DNA from: Proteiniclasticum aestuarii
GTDB taxonomy: Bacteria > Bacillota > Clostridia > Clostridiales > Clostridiaceae
Direction of reading: 5' to 3'
Assembly (NCBI RefSeq): GCF_017368455.1
Contig: NZ_JAFNJU010000005.1
Location: 180,602 to 244,601, forward strand
Length of the DNA: 64,000 nt
Under the pieces are notes generated by a model, which was not told where the DNA came from, did not search any database, and was given only the letters and a program-made list of their open reading frames with translations. Positions 9,601 through 17,667 of the stretch are shown here, in pieces. The translations under genes and the position numbers were made by a program. How positions within the stretch are numbered: position 1 is the stretch's first letter; every line of letters begins with the position of its first letter.

Positions 9601-11200
9601 ATCCTTCCACTACGCTCTTATAGCCTTCTACAGCATCTTCTTTGATGGTATAGGTGATGAGCTTTCCGTTCTCGTCATACTTCTCCATCTGAGAGAAGGT
9701 GTACTTCCAGTCCATGGCAGCTGTGATGCTCTTCTCAGCAACTTCATCGCCGTTGGCCAGAAGGTTGATGGTGACGGATTCGGGTCTTCCGTCAGGTCCG
9801 TCATCTTTCCAGAATTTCTCTACTGGAATGTCGACTTTACCGACTCGAAGATTAGTGATGGTCAGTCCGTCGATGGTAGGGGTATATCCCGTTACGGCAT
9901 CTTCGGTTACGGTATACTTGATGAGCTTACCGTTCTCGTCATATTTATCCAGATCTTCAAAAGTGTGTTTCCAGCTCTTTGTGGAAGTGAGTTCAACAGA
10001 ATCGATTTTCACTCCGTTGGCAAAGAGGTTGAAAGTGACCATGGAAGGTCTGCCGGATGGATCGTCTCCGTCTTTCCAGAGCTTCATGACATCCACGTCG
10101 GTCAATTCGGACCTGGTGTTGGTCACGGTGAGTCCGTCGATGGAGGTTTCGTATCCAGGGACAGGAGCTTCCTTCACGCTGTACTTGATGAGTGTGCCGT
10201 CAAGCTGGGTCTTTGGAAGACCCATGAATGTGTAATTCCAGTTCGGACTGTTTACTGTCTCCGTTCTTACTGGTTCTGTGTCATCATCAGCATATAAGTA
10301 GTAGGTCAATGTTGATGGTCTTGATGATGTGTCGTTGTCGTCTTTCCATACCTTCGTCACTTTGATGTCCGTCTTAGGTGGTGTATAAGTGTTCTTGATT
10401 GCTACTGAAAATACCTGAACACCATTGACTAGAGTTGGACCGGTTACGTTTACTTCGGATACATAGCCTTCTCCCAGGTCGACTTCCTTAGCGCTATAGG
10501 TATAGATTCTTCCTATATTATCTGTAAAGTCCAGATCGGAAATGGTCTTGGAGGGATTTGCGGTGGTCAGAGTGAATGGGCTTCCGACAGGTTTGTAGGT
10601 GCTGTCATCTGCATCCTTCAGTTTTCTGTAAAGCTGAATGGATACATCATCCATAGGGCCGTCTTTCCAGGTCTTAGTGACCTCGACCTTTGCCCGGGGG
10701 ATATAGATCTTCAGTGTTCCGTAGATCCAGTGTCCCAGACCCTGCTCGGATTCGTAGGTGATCGCGTAACTGCCGCCGGTTACACCAAGCTTCAGAATTT
10801 CGCTTAACGGGAATTCAAAAACGCTCAGGTGAGCATCCTTGGTGTTACCCTGGGTTTCGTTGGGATAGTAGGTCTTATCTACAGTCACGGTATCGCCGGG
10901 TGGATATGCAGTAAAAGTGGTGGATCTGTAAGAGTTTCCGCCGTTTTCCAGAACGATGGCTTCTGCGTCATGGGTGCTTTCAACCATGAGGTATACAGTG
11001 GAACCATTGGTCCAGAATGCTTTGGCATAAGTATGGTCGTTGGTGGAAGTGCCTGTGATGTCTGCATCGAGAATGATATTATTCTGTACATCGTATGGAT
11101 AGCTGTGATCCGCAGCATTGACTTTAATCGCACCAGGGAAAACCATAGCGAATGCAATGAAAAAACTTAATAGCGTCCGTAGAGTTTTGCCGACTTTCAT
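6623..11200 (-). CDS. Giant LPKTG-anchored surface protein with tandem CnaB repeats
   Basis: About 1525 aa. Signal peptide (cleavage near VNA-AD), then a 130-residue N-terminal domain with a GTSTNDH motif (50-56) also found in the protein at 20217. Next come roughly 13 CnaB repeats of about 88 aa, each starting V-x-K-x-W-x-D and ending with a T-x-x-E or S-x-x-E strand near Y/T. These residues fit intramolecular Lys-Asn/Asp isopeptide bonds. A SpaA-like prealbumin domain (about 1385-1475), a Pro/Lys linker, LPKTG (1492-1496), a membrane helix and a KKK tail finish it. Such proteins form stiff stalks for adhesion and are linked to peptidoglycan by a class A sortase, which is not encoded here. 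A GTG lies at 11209, but ATG 11200 has the better spaced GGTGA. Ligand unknown. Confidence 0.93.
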   Translation of the reverse strand: MKVGKTLRTLLSFFIAFAMVFPGAIKVNAADHSYPYDVQNNIILDADITGTSTNDHTYAKAFWTNGSTVYLMVESTHDAEAIVLENGGNSYRSTTFTAYPPGDTVTVDKTYYPNETQGNTKDAHLSVFEFPLSEILKLGVTGGSYAITYESEQGLGHWIYGTLKIYIPRAKVEVTKTWKDGPMDDVSIQLYRKLKDADDSTYKPVGSPFTLTTANPSKTISDLDFTDNIGRIYTYSAKEVDLGEGYVSEVNVTGPTLVNGVQVFSVAIKNTYTPPKTDIKVTKVWKDDNDTSSRPSTLTYYLYADDDTEPVRTETVNSPNWNYTFMGLPKTQLDGTLIKYSVKEAPVPGYETSIDGLTVTNTRSELTDVDVMKLWKDGDDPSGRPSMVTFNLFANGVKIDSVELTSTKSWKHTFEDLDKYDENGKLIKYTVTEDAVTGYTPTIDGLTITNLRVGKVDIPVEKFWKDDGPDGRPESVTINLLANGDEVAEKSITAAMDWKYTFSQMEKYDENGKLITYTIKEDAVEGYKSVVEGYKVTNTKVGTTDVRVSKTWLDDNAQDARPSTITIYLHADGKQVDSAELDAEGSWTYTFKDKPAYTADGKAITYTITEKAVEGYSSTVKGFEVINVRKGKTEVSVEKIWKDDDVTSERPQSILVNLLANGEEVDEMAITAAMNWTYTFKDLEKYDEMGKMIAYTITEDDVAGYTSSVNGFTITNVRSALTDIPVEKLWKDEGPEERPEFITINLLANGMKVDSMEVTAAMEWMYTFMDVPEFDENGKKITYSVTEDSISGYSGKVNGFTITNTRTGDRDIPVQKVWLDGNDPSARPESITVSLLANKTVVDTAQITKETGWTYLFEDKPIYDENGKMISYTIKEKAVDFYTSSVDGFTIINTRTGEIDIPVEKIWLDNGTRTIDKITVNLYKQVMSQPPMDRTVEIVTPSAIALVLVDTLELSADNEWKDTFMDLPEFDENGYLIEYSLEEIPVEGYSTSIMENEDGSFTITNLRTGITSVSGTKFWMDEEGTNLRPESITVELLQNGEFYKSMDVSDVEGLWAYSFKELPEFDDKGMAYVYSINEVSVPGYETTYDGFDIYNLRTGEIDIPVEKIWLDNGERDIEEVTINLYRQFANPPLTDMNTELVTPSAVYLELVETLVLSEDNMWKSTFEDLPEFDEMGYPIEYILEEEAVEGYTGSMTMNEDGSYTFTNLRTGIVDIEGVKTWYDADEADRPEFITVILMRNGEELDRMDVSEMEGTWTYSFTDLPEFDEEGIAYLYEIDELPVEGYNTIIVGYDIQNTRTGITNVNGEKTWDDLLNRPEAITINLLQNGVEIDDMVVEENEEGRWLYSFTDLPEFDEDGIPYTYTVEEDPLAGYEPTVEGYNIMNRQLRGTLRIVKTDDFDEAVEGVIFEIEDAEGLLIDTVSTDEDGIAEVVLPLGTYTITEIFAPEDYIMDDEEKIVIIDEDGETVELTVVNILEIEEVEPLPLPKPKPTLPKTGAQGSFLWYGMGAILALAGFTLLRKKKTSI

Positions 11201-11209
11201 TTCTTTCAC

Positions 11210-12024
11210 CGTCCTTTGTTTTTGTGTGTCGAATTATGACAGGAATGAACTGTGATATGTCTGTTTATCGTATTTCACATGAGTCTTTGAGGATTCCTGC
11301 TGTTCACGCTGTCACCTTATACCCATATTCTACGTTATTCGACATAGCTTATCAATATAATTTGAATCTGAAAAGATAATTATTAATAATTAGTCGATAA
11401 ATTTACGGTGAATTCACTGTAAACATAGGATTATTCACTGCAGGATTGTATATAACATGATTGAGATAATGATTATCCGAATAAATCTGGGATATTATTT
11501 AATATTTTATTAATTTTATGCGGTTTTCTGTATTATTTTTAATATCGGAGTAAAAAAAGGCGCATGATATAAATATTTTGTGAACTAAAAACGAGTTTCA
11601 TTAAATAAAACTTGAAACAATCTTTCGAGTTTATGATAATTAATTGTCATTCTAAGTTTATTGCTATTTATATAATAGAAGTCAATTTCTATATATTTTA
11701 AGGATAATAATTATCGTTTAATCTGGCGGTTTTTGCGAGAAGCGCAAAATCAGGGGAGAGGATAATATTATGATTATCAAGCAAAAACAAGATACTTTCT
11801 GATCAAAGTCAGTGATTTTTTGAAAACAGCATGTGTTTTATTCTGGGGTTGGTTTGTGTTTTGGTTAAAGGTGATTTTTGATTTTACATTCTGCCTTCAT
11901 GGAATCGGATATTATGACGGATGCGAGATCGGAGTTCTTTCTTTTCTTCATAAAATTGGAGGCTGTGATATAATTGTCCTAGTATATTTGTGCCATGGGC
12001 GCAAAAGTAAATAGAGGTGAAAAG
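11210..12024. other. AT-rich intergenic region between the giant surface protein and yabN/mazG
   Basis: About 0.8 kb with far higher A+T than its surroundings and no convincing gene. It holds two TGTCGAAT motifs (11227-11234 plus; 11337-11344 minus), the second reading TGTCGAATAA towards the surface protein gene with a TAGAAT box just after it. It also holds a hairpin (TTTTGCG/CGCAAAA, 11731-11749) and the yabN promoter at its right end. The 64-codon frame at 11820-12014 overlaps that promoter and is probably not a gene. Confidence 0.7.
11966..11974 (+). promoter_or_regulatory. Extended -10 promoter of yabN/mazG
   Basis: TGATATAAT (TGn plus perfect TATAAT), about 50 bases before the chosen start. 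No good -35 is visible. Confidence 0.5.
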
Positions 12025-13470
12025 ATGATACATATCGTTGGTTTAGGCCCAGGGAATATCGATGCGTTGACATTGGGGGCGGTGAAGCTTCTGGGGGAAT
12101 ATCCGCTTTATCTGAGAACGGAAAAACACCCTACGGTGGCTTATCTGAAGGAGAAAGGAATCGCTTTTGAGACATTCGATTTCCTGTATGAGAAGGCGGA
12201 GAGGTTTGAGGATGTCTATGAAGGGATCAAGGAGAGGATTTTAAACCTTGCGGAAAAAGAAGAGCTGATCTATGCGGTGCCGGGGCATCCTCTGGTGGCG
12301 GAGAAGTCTGTCGTTCTGATCCTGGAGGCCTGCAGGGAGGCGGGGATATCCTATAAGATCCATCCATCTGTAAGTTTTGTGGATACCATGCTGGAAGCGC
12401 TGGAGATTGATCCCATTGAAGGGATGCGCATTGTGGATGCCTTGACGATAGAGGAGGAAACACCTGATTTTTCCAAGGGTACCATCATAACCCAGGTGTT
12501 CTCTCCCTATATCGCTGGTAGGGTGAAGATCGCTCTGGGGCAGTATATGGATGATGAGAATGAGATCATCTATGTGAGAGCTGCCGGAACGGACGAAGAG
12601 GTGCTTAGAAGAATCCCTCTTTATGAGCTGGACAGACAGAAAGATGTGGATGATCTGACCAGTGTATATGTACCTCCATTGAAGGGGAGGTATGATTTCT
12701 ACAGTTTCATGAGGATTGTTGAAAGTCTCAGGGATCGTGAGAATGGATGTCCGTGGGATAGGGAGCAGACCCATGAATCGCTCAGGAGGTATCTCATTGA
12801 GGAAAGCTACGAGGCTCTGGAGGCGGTGGATCTGAAGGATTATGACGCTCTGGCGGAGGAGCTTGGAGATGTGCTTCTCCAGATTCTTCTTCATTCCACC
12901 ATCGGGAAAGAGGGAGGAGAATTCACGGTGCATGATGTCATTCGGATCGTGTCGGAGAAAATGGTGTACAGGCATCCGCATGTCTTCAATAAAGAGAAGG
13001 ACCTGACAGCGGATGAGGTGCTGGTTCAGTGGGAAGAGCTGAAGAAGAAGGAAAAGAAAGAGGAGTCGCTCAGTGATTCGCTAAACGGTATCTCAAAATA
13101 CTATCCGAGTCTCTCCAGGGCGGAAAAGATTCAGAAGAAGGCCAGAAAATACGGATTTGACTGGGACGAGATTTCCTATGTGTTCAAAAAAGTGGAAGAA
13201 GAGATTGAAGAGATCAAGGAGGCCATGGCGGAGGAGGATTCTGAGAAGGTCGGGAAAGAACTGGGTGATCTTCTGTTCTCGGTGGTGAATCTTTCAAGAT
13301 TTCTGGAAGCGGATCCGGAGCTTTCATTAAACAGAACTTCGGATAAATTCATCGATAGAATTCGAAGGATGGAAGCGTTTTTATCGGCGGAGGGACTCAC
13401 TTTCAAGGACCTTCCACTGGAAAAACTGGACAAATACTGGGAAATGGCCAAAAAAGAAGAAAATAATTAA
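12025..13470 (+). CDS. mazG: YabN-type fusion: tetrapyrrole-methylase-like domain plus MazG NTP pyrophosphohydrolase
   Basis: 481 aa from ATG 12025, which sits 5 bases after GAGGTG; the ATG at 11995 has no ribosome site. Residues 1-220 form an SAM-dependent methylase-like domain beginning MIHIVGLGPGN. Residues 230-480 carry two MazG modules. The first has the metal-binding EESYE and EELGDVLLQ helices after GCPWDREQTH. The second has KELGDLLFSVVNLSRF. MazG domains hydrolyse NTPs to NMPs and clear abnormal nucleotides. The substrate of the methylase-like half in this family is not established. The gene precedes hup and rqcP, as in many Firmicutes. Confidence 0.95.
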   Translation: MIHIVGLGPGNIDALTLGAVKLLGEYPLYLRTEKHPTVAYLKEKGIAFETFDFLYEKAERFEDVYEGIKERILNLAEKEELIYAVPGHPLVAEKSVVLILEACREAGISYKIHPSVSFVDTMLEALEIDPIEGMRIVDALTIEEETPDFSKGTIITQVFSPYIAGRVKIALGQYMDDENEIIYVRAAGTDEEVLRRIPLYELDRQKDVDDLTSVYVPPLKGRYDFYSFMRIVESLRDRENGCPWDREQTHESLRRYLIEESYEALEAVDLKDYDALAEELGDVLLQILLHSTIGKEGGEFTVHDVIRIVSEKMVYRHPHVFNKEKDLTADEVLVQWEELKKKEKKEESLSDSLNGISKYYPSLSRAEKIQKKARKYGFDWDEISYVFKKVEEEIEEIKEAMAEEDSEKVGKELGDLLFSVVNLSRFLEADPELSLNRTSDKFIDRIRRMEAFLSAEGLTFKDLPLEKLDKYWEMAKKEENN

Positions 13471-13561
13471 AAAAAACGCTTATAAATAAAGGGTTTCAGG
13501 GTTTTTTATGGAATAATAACAGTAGATTCCATTATAAAACAAAAACAAGGAGGAATTTATT

Positions 13562-13876
13562 GTGAACAAAGCTGAATTAATCGCTGCATTAGCTGAATCA
13601 ACCAGTTTCACCAAGAAAGATTCTGAGGTTTTCCTGAAAGCATTTCTTGATAACGTGGTTGGCACACTTGAGAAGGGTGAAAAGGTTCAATTAGTTGGAT
13701 TCGGTACCTTCGAAGTAAGAGACAGAAAAGAAAGAGTAGGAAGAAATCCTAGAACGAAGGAAGAAATCAAGATACCAGCATCAAAGGTACCTGTTTTCAA
13801 GCCTGGTAAAGAATTCAAAGAAAAGGTGAACGTTGTTCCTAAGAAGAAGAAGGCTGCACCTAAGAAGAAAAAATAA
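13562..13876 (+). CDS. hup: HU-family DNA-binding protein with lysine-rich tail
   Basis: Histone-like nucleoid protein that binds and bends DNA as a dimer. GTG start, 7 bases after AAGGAGG. Residues 1-90 are a standard HU (MNKAELIAALAE, GFGTFEVRDRKERVGRNPRT, FKPGKEFKEKVN). The chain then continues about 14 residues (PKKKKAAPKKKK), making it 104 aa instead of the usual 90. Such tails add DNA affinity in other lineages; a similar role here is inference. Monocistronic, with a terminator directly after it. Confidence 0.96.
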   Translation: MNKAELIAALAESTSFTKKDSEVFLKAFLDNVVGTLEKGEKVQLVGFGTFEVRDRKERVGRNPRTKEEIKIPASKVPVFKPGKEFKEKVNVVPKKKKAAPKKKK

Positions 13877-13900
13877 CTTAAATCAGAAACTCAGTAGGAA

Positions 13901-13936
13901 AGATGTAGGGGATTGAATTCTTCTGCATCTTTTTTT
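13901..13936 (+). terminator. Intrinsic terminator after hup
   Basis: An 8-bp stem AGATGTAG / CTGCATCT (one G-T pair) followed by seven or more Ts. Confidence 0.85.
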
Positions 13937-14077
13937 CATCTGAGGATGGGAAGGGTGTTTCGTAACAGGGCTATATTCCCTGAAACGGGAAGTTTTACTT
14001 CACATTGGCGCAATCAAAATATATAATATACACAATGAATGAAATTATGTTTATTCATTGTGAATGAGGTGAAGAAG

Positions 14078-14350
14078 TTGAGACTAGATAAATTCCTGAA
14101 AGTATCCCGTATCATCAAAAGAAGAACCGTAGCGAAGGAAGCCTGTGACGGAAAGAGAGTTTCCATCAATGGGAAGATCGCAAAGGCGGGTTCTGAAATC
14201 AATGAAGGGGATATCATAGAAATCACATTCAAAGAAAAAGGAATCAAAGCGAAGGTGCTGAAAATACAGGAACATGTGAGAAAAGACGAGGCATCTGAAA
14301 TGTATGAGATTCTCGAAGGTGAAGAAGATACAGATGAAGAAGAGGAGTAG
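14078..14350 (+). CDS. rqcP: RqcP, S4-domain RNA-binding protein of ribosome quality control
   Basis: 90 aa if started at TTG 14078, which sits 7 bases after GAGGTG and gives the canonical RLDKFLKVSRIIKRR start. The upstream ATG 14039 would add 13 uncharacteristic residues. The S4 fold covers about 1-65 (KRVSINGKIAKAGSEINEGDIIEI). RqcP works with RqcH on 50S subunits carrying stalled nascent chains to add alanine tails. The C-terminal quarter is very acidic (EEDTDEEEE). It lies 26 bases before divIC, the usual Firmicutes neighbour. Confidence 0.92.
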   Translation: MRLDKFLKVSRIIKRRTVAKEACDGKRVSINGKIAKAGSEINEGDIIEITFKEKGIKAKVLKIQEHVRKDEASEMYEILEGEEDTDEEEE

Positions 14351-14376
14351 ATTCTCCTGATGTTTGGAGGAGTACC

Positions 14377-14652
14377 ATGAAAATAGGGAAAGTATTCGTG
14401 AGATTGGCTCTGCTGCTGTTTGCAGGCGTCATTGTTTTCACTGTGTATAGACAGCAGATTATGATGAATAATATTGAAGAGAATATCGCGCTGCAGCAGG
14501 AAGAACTGGTAAAAGTAATGGAAGAGAACGAAAAACTGACTAATTTGGTGGACAGCACCCTTACGGAAGACTATACTATAAGAAGTGCCAGAAGTAGGCT
14601 GGGCTTATTGAGACCAGGTGAAATTCCGGTAATTGACTCGTCAGGTGACTGA
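14377..14652 (+). CDS. divIC: DivIC/FtsB-family septum formation protein
   Basis: 91 aa: a short cytoplasmic N-terminus, one membrane helix (about 8-25), then a heptad-rich extracellular coiled coil (about 30-60) and a short C-terminal region (RSARSRLGLLRPGEIPV). This layout and the position after rqcP identify DivIC, which bridges FtsL and DivIB in the divisome. GGAGGAG precedes the ATG. Confidence 0.88.
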   Translation: MKIGKVFVRLALLLFAGVIVFTVYRQQIMMNNIEENIALQQEELVKVMEENEKLTNLVDSTLTEDYTIRSARSRLGLLRPGEIPVIDSSGD

Positions 14653-14707
14653 TTGGGTTTCATTATATACTTTATTCATTTAAAATTTAAGGAGGATTCT
14701 TATTAAC

Positions 14708-15115
14708 ATGACCTTAGAGGTAGGAAACATTGTAGAAGGAACTGTAGTAAATATTACTAACTTTGGAGCTTTCATAGACCTAAGCGGAAAGACGGGCTTA
14801 GTCCACATTTCAGAGGTAGCTGATACCTATGTTAAAGACATCAAAGAATTTATCAAAGAAGGCGACAAGGTACAGGTCAAAATTTTAGGAATTGATGATA
14901 ATGGAAAAATCAGTCTATCCATAAAGCAAGGCGTCGCAATTGAGCAGAAAAGATCATCCAGACCTGCAGAGGTTGAGTGGACTGCTCCAGAAAAGAAAAA
15001 GCCTGCATCCAGTGATTTTGAAGATATTATGTCTAAATTCATGAAAGAAAGTGAAGAAATCATGTCTGACTACAAGAAGAAACAGGAAGTCAGAACAAAA
15101 AACAGAAAAGGGTAA
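14708..15115 (+). CDS. yabR: S1-domain RNA-binding protein (YabR-like)
   Basis: 135 aa. A single S1 OB-fold covers residues 1-73 (GNIVEGTVVNITNFGAFIDL, GLVHISEVAD, GDKVQVKILGID, GKISLSIKQ). The rest is a charged, probably disordered tail. S1 proteins bind single-stranded RNA; this class, found beside divIC, is thought to touch ribosomes or transcripts but has no settled role. AAGGAGG lies upstream, a terminator downstream. Confidence 0.93.
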   Translation: MTLEVGNIVEGTVVNITNFGAFIDLSGKTGLVHISEVADTYVKDIKEFIKEGDKVQVKILGIDDNGKISLSIKQGVAIEQKRSSRPAEVEWTAPEKKKPASSDFEDIMSKFMKESEEIMSDYKKKQEVRTKNRKG

Positions 15116-15150
15116 TTCCTAGTCTGCCAAAGTGAATCATGAAAGTGGGA

Positions 15151-15186
15151 AATAATACCTGGGTGAACCGGGTATTATTTTTGCTT
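15151..15186 (+). terminator. Intrinsic terminator after the S1 protein gene
   Basis: Stem AATAATACC / GGTATTATT with T-rich tail. Confidence 0.85.
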
Positions 15187-15192
15187 TTAATG

Positions 15193-15221
15193 TTGACAAG
15201 GTATGGGGCATGATATATAAT
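15193..15221 (+). promoter_or_regulatory. Consensus promoter of the tRNA cluster
   Basis: TTGACA (15193-15198), exactly 17 bp, TATAAT (15216-15221): a perfect sigma-A promoter 35 bases before the first tRNA. Confidence 0.92.
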
Positions 15222-15256
15222 TAATTTTGTCGCTGAGATGAGGCGACAGCATATGT

Positions 15257-15333
15257 GGCGGAATAGCTCAGCTGGCTAGAGCATTCGGTTCATACCCGAA
15301 GGGTCGTAGGTTCAAGTCCTATTTCCGCTACCA
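15257..15333 (+). tRNA. tRNA-Met (CAT), elongator
   Basis: 77 nt with encoded CCA. Acceptor GGCGGAA/TTCCGCT (first pair G-U), anticodon arm TTCGG-TTCATAC-CCGAA. Its paired first position and sequence resemble elongator Met rather than the initiator found 120 bases downstream. A tRNA-Ile with a lysidine-modified CAT is less likely. Confidence 0.93.
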
Positions 15334-15347
15334 TTTCTTTTACATAT

Positions 15348-15434
15348 GCTGGAGTGGCGAAACTGGCAGACGCACAGGACTTAAAATCCTGCGGTAGCGA
15401 TACCGTACCGGTTCGATTCCGGTCTTCAGCACCA
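15348..15434 (+). tRNA. tRNA-Leu (TAA)
   Basis: 87 nt with a long variable arm and encoded CCA. Acceptor GCTGGAG/CTTCAGC; anticodon arm CAGGA-CTTAAAA-TCCTG. Confidence 0.96.
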
Positions 15435-15450
15435 ACTTACAATATAATAT

Positions 15451-15526
<76 letters not shown>

Positions 15527-15533
15527 TTAAGAA

Positions 15534-15561
15534 ACAGTCTGATTTGTTCAGGCTGTTTTTT
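15534..15561 (+). terminator. Terminator of the tRNA cluster
   Basis: 9-bp stem ACAGTCTGA / TCAGGCTGT followed by six Ts. Confidence 0.88.
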
Positions 15562-15676
15562 CGTGTTACTTCATTCTTAAAGTGCTTTGTAAACTGTTCT
15601 TCACTGAAAGTTCATGGCAGAAATAGAGGTGCGTGATATAATATTGACGAAAAAACAGAGAAGGAGTGCGAATGAG

Positions 15677-16147
15677 ATGGAACAGGCAACACTGGATATT
15701 GAAGTCAGAGAGCAGCACCATCAGCCGGTTTTAAGCATACGAACGCATACGGACATTGCGCATCTGCCGGGTCTCATCGGTGAATCCTACAGACGAATCG
15801 GGCAGTACCTTGGTGAACTTGATGTTGAACCAGAAGGGGCTCCATTTGTTGCGTACTATAATCAGGATATGAATGATCTGGATGTGGAGATCGGGTTTCC
15901 GGTGGAGGATGTGATTCCTGGAGACGGGGACATGTGTCCAGGAGAAATCGAAGAAGGCAAGATGGTCACCTGCATGTACATCGGCCCTTATGAAGGGATG
16001 GTCGAAGCCTACGGCGAGATGCACAGATATATTGAAGAAAAGGGTCTTAAGACAAAAGGACCTGCCTATGAAACCTACCTGAACGCTCCGGATGAGGTGG
16101 CTTCACCCGAGGAGCTCATGACACGGATTGACCTGCCTGTATACTGA
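15677..16147 (+). CDS. GyrI-like / effector-binding domain protein
   Basis: 156 aa from ATG 15677, preceded by AAGGAG. An in-frame ATG at 15614 would put a TATAAT (15637-15642) inside the coding region. The protein is a stand-alone GyrI-like small-molecule-binding domain: DLDVEIGFPV, GKMVTCMYIGPYEGM and YETYLNAP are typical strands, and the buried glutamate of the family can be placed in DLDVE. Such domains bind hydrophobic cations or drugs, usually as the sensor half of AraC/MerR regulators. No DNA-binding part is present, so a sequestering or sensing role is possible. Monocistronic. Confidence 0.85.
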   Translation: MEQATLDIEVREQHHQPVLSIRTHTDIAHLPGLIGESYRRIGQYLGELDVEPEGAPFVAYYNQDMNDLDVEIGFPVEDVIPGDGDMCPGEIEEGKMVTCMYIGPYEGMVEAYGEMHRYIEEKGLKTKGPAYETYLNAPDEVASPEELMTRIDLPVY

Positions 16148-16153
16148 AAAATG

Positions 16154-16187
16154 ACCGACAGCACTGGTGCTGCCGGTTTTCTGTTTT
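16154..16187 (+). terminator. Terminator after the GyrI-like gene
   Basis: Stem ACCGaCAGCAC / GTGCTGcCGGT with one mismatch, then TTTTCTGTTTT. Confidence 0.8.
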
Positions 16188-16193
16188 CGGGGG

Positions 16194-16221
16194 GTGACAT
16201 ATCTTCATAATATGATACAAT
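16194..16221 (+). promoter_or_regulatory. Promoter of trkA-trkH
   Basis: GTGACA (16194-16199), 16-bp spacer, TACAAT (16216-16221) with an extended TGA ahead of it. Confidence 0.5.
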
Positions 16222-16260
16222 GGCAATAATGTAAAAAAACACATGCATTATGGAGGAGAT

Positions 16261-17667
16261 ATGAAGGTAATGATTGTCGGGGCGGGTAAGCTGGGTGTAA
16301 AGCTCGCTGAAGCCATGACCACTGAAAATATGGATGTAACTTTAGTAGACAGCAGTGCAAAGGTTGTCGAGAAGATCAATGAGCATCTGGATGTGCTTAC
16401 GGTAGTTGCAAATGGAATCAATGTGACCATGCTGAAGGAAATGAATATCGAGGAGTATGACATTCTGGTGGCGTCCACAGAGAATGATGAAACCAATGTG
16501 GTCATCTGCACCTTTGCGAAGAAGCTGGGCTGCGGACAGACCATCGCTAGAATCAGGAATCCGGAATATACGGAGCAGATCAATTTCGTTAGGCATGAGC
16601 TGGGGATCGATCTCATCATCAACCCTGATTTTGCCACAGCAAGTTCCATTTCAAAGTATCTCCTGAAGAACATCATGTTCTATACAGGAGATTTTGCTGA
16701 TGGGAAAGTGAAGATGATTGATTTCAAATGTTCCTATAAGAGCAGTTTTGTGGGGAAGAAGCTCTACGAACTGGAGAATTTCGAAAATCTCATCATCACG
16801 GCGATTTCAAGACAGGGCAAACTGATCATTCCTTATGGAAGTACTGAAATCGAGGCGGATGATGTGATTCATATCATCGGAAAGGAAGATGAGCTTCTGA
16901 AGTTAAGCAAGAACCACAATCTCATCGGCAATGACAAGCATATGGAGCGAGTCATGATCATCGGTGGAGGAAATGTAGGGTATTATCTTGCTAAGGAACT
17001 GTCCAAAGCGAAGGTGGCCACAACACTGGTGGAACAGGATCGTAACAGAGCGGTGAAGCTTGCGGAGACTCTCGAGCATGTCTTGATCATCCATGGAGAT
17101 GGAACGGATGTCAATCTTCTCGAAGAAGAGAACATCGATCAGATGGATGCTTTCATAGGGTCCACCGGTTATGACGAGCAGAATCTTCTGATGGCGCTCA
17201 TGGCGAAGCAGTATGGGGTCGGCAAGACCATCGCCAAAGTGAGCAGAAAGAATTATACGAAAATCATCGATAAGCTGGATATTGATGCGGCGCTGAATCC
17301 GGTGAACATTACTGCGTCTAATATTCTCAAATATGTCAGAGGTGGTAAGGTTGTATCGGTATCCCTTCTTCTTGGAGGGGATGGTGAAGTGACGGAAATC
17401 ATTGCGACAAAAGACCTGCTATACCTGGATAAGCCGCTGAAAGAGGTCAATTTACCGAAGGGGATCATCATCGGGGCCATCGTGCATAATGGTGAGGTGA
17501 TTATCCCGAACGGAAATTCTGTCATCAGAGCCAATGACCGTATTGTAGTGTTCTCTCTTGCGGAAGACACTGAAAATCTCAAGAAGTTATTTACACCTGG
17601 AAAGAGAGGACTGTTTAGTGAACTATGGAATCGTAATAAAGGTACTAGGGATAATCCTGCTGATTGA
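16261..17667 (+). CDS. trkA: TrkA, regulatory subunit of K+ uptake system
   Basis: 468 aa from ATG 16261, directly after GGAGGAG. Two repeats, each an RCK_N Rossmann domain plus RCK_C: GAGKLG near residue 8 and GGGNVG near residue 232 bind nucleotides (NAD(H)/ATP in the family). TrkA is a cytoplasmic ring that gates TrkH. The reading frame overlaps trkH by 50 bases, so translation is probably coupled. Confidence 0.95.
   Translation: MKVMIVGAGKLGVKLAEAMTTENMDVTLVDSSAKVVEKINEHLDVLTVVANGINVTMLKEMNIEEYDILVASTENDETNVVICTFAKKLGCGQTIARIRNPEYTEQINFVRHELGIDLIINPDFATASSISKYLLKNIMFYTGDFADGKVKMIDFKCSYKSSFVGKKLYELENFENLIITAISRQGKLIIPYGSTEIEADDVIHIIGKEDELLKLSKNHNLIGNDKHMERVMIIGGGNVGYYLAKELSKAKVATTLVEQDRNRAVKLAETLEHVLIIHGDGTDVNLLEEENIDQMDAFIGSTGYDEQNLLMALMAKQYGVGKTIAKVSRKNYTKIIDKLDIDAALNPVNITASNILKYVRGGKVVSVSLLLGGDGEVTEIIATKDLLYLDKPLKEVNLPKGIIIGAIVHNGEVIIPNGNSVIRANDRIVVFSLAEDTENLKKLFTPGKRGLFSELWNRNKGTRDNPAD

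Noticed and set aside
11820..12014. Possible 64-aa gene upstream of yabN
   Set aside because: No ribosome site, odd composition (Trp, Phe, Cys rich), and it overlaps the yabN promoter and start.
12025..13470. Toxin-antitoxin interpretation of MazG
   Set aside because: MazG is a housekeeping NTP pyrophosphohydrolase here, fused to a methylase-like domain and without mazE/mazF partners.
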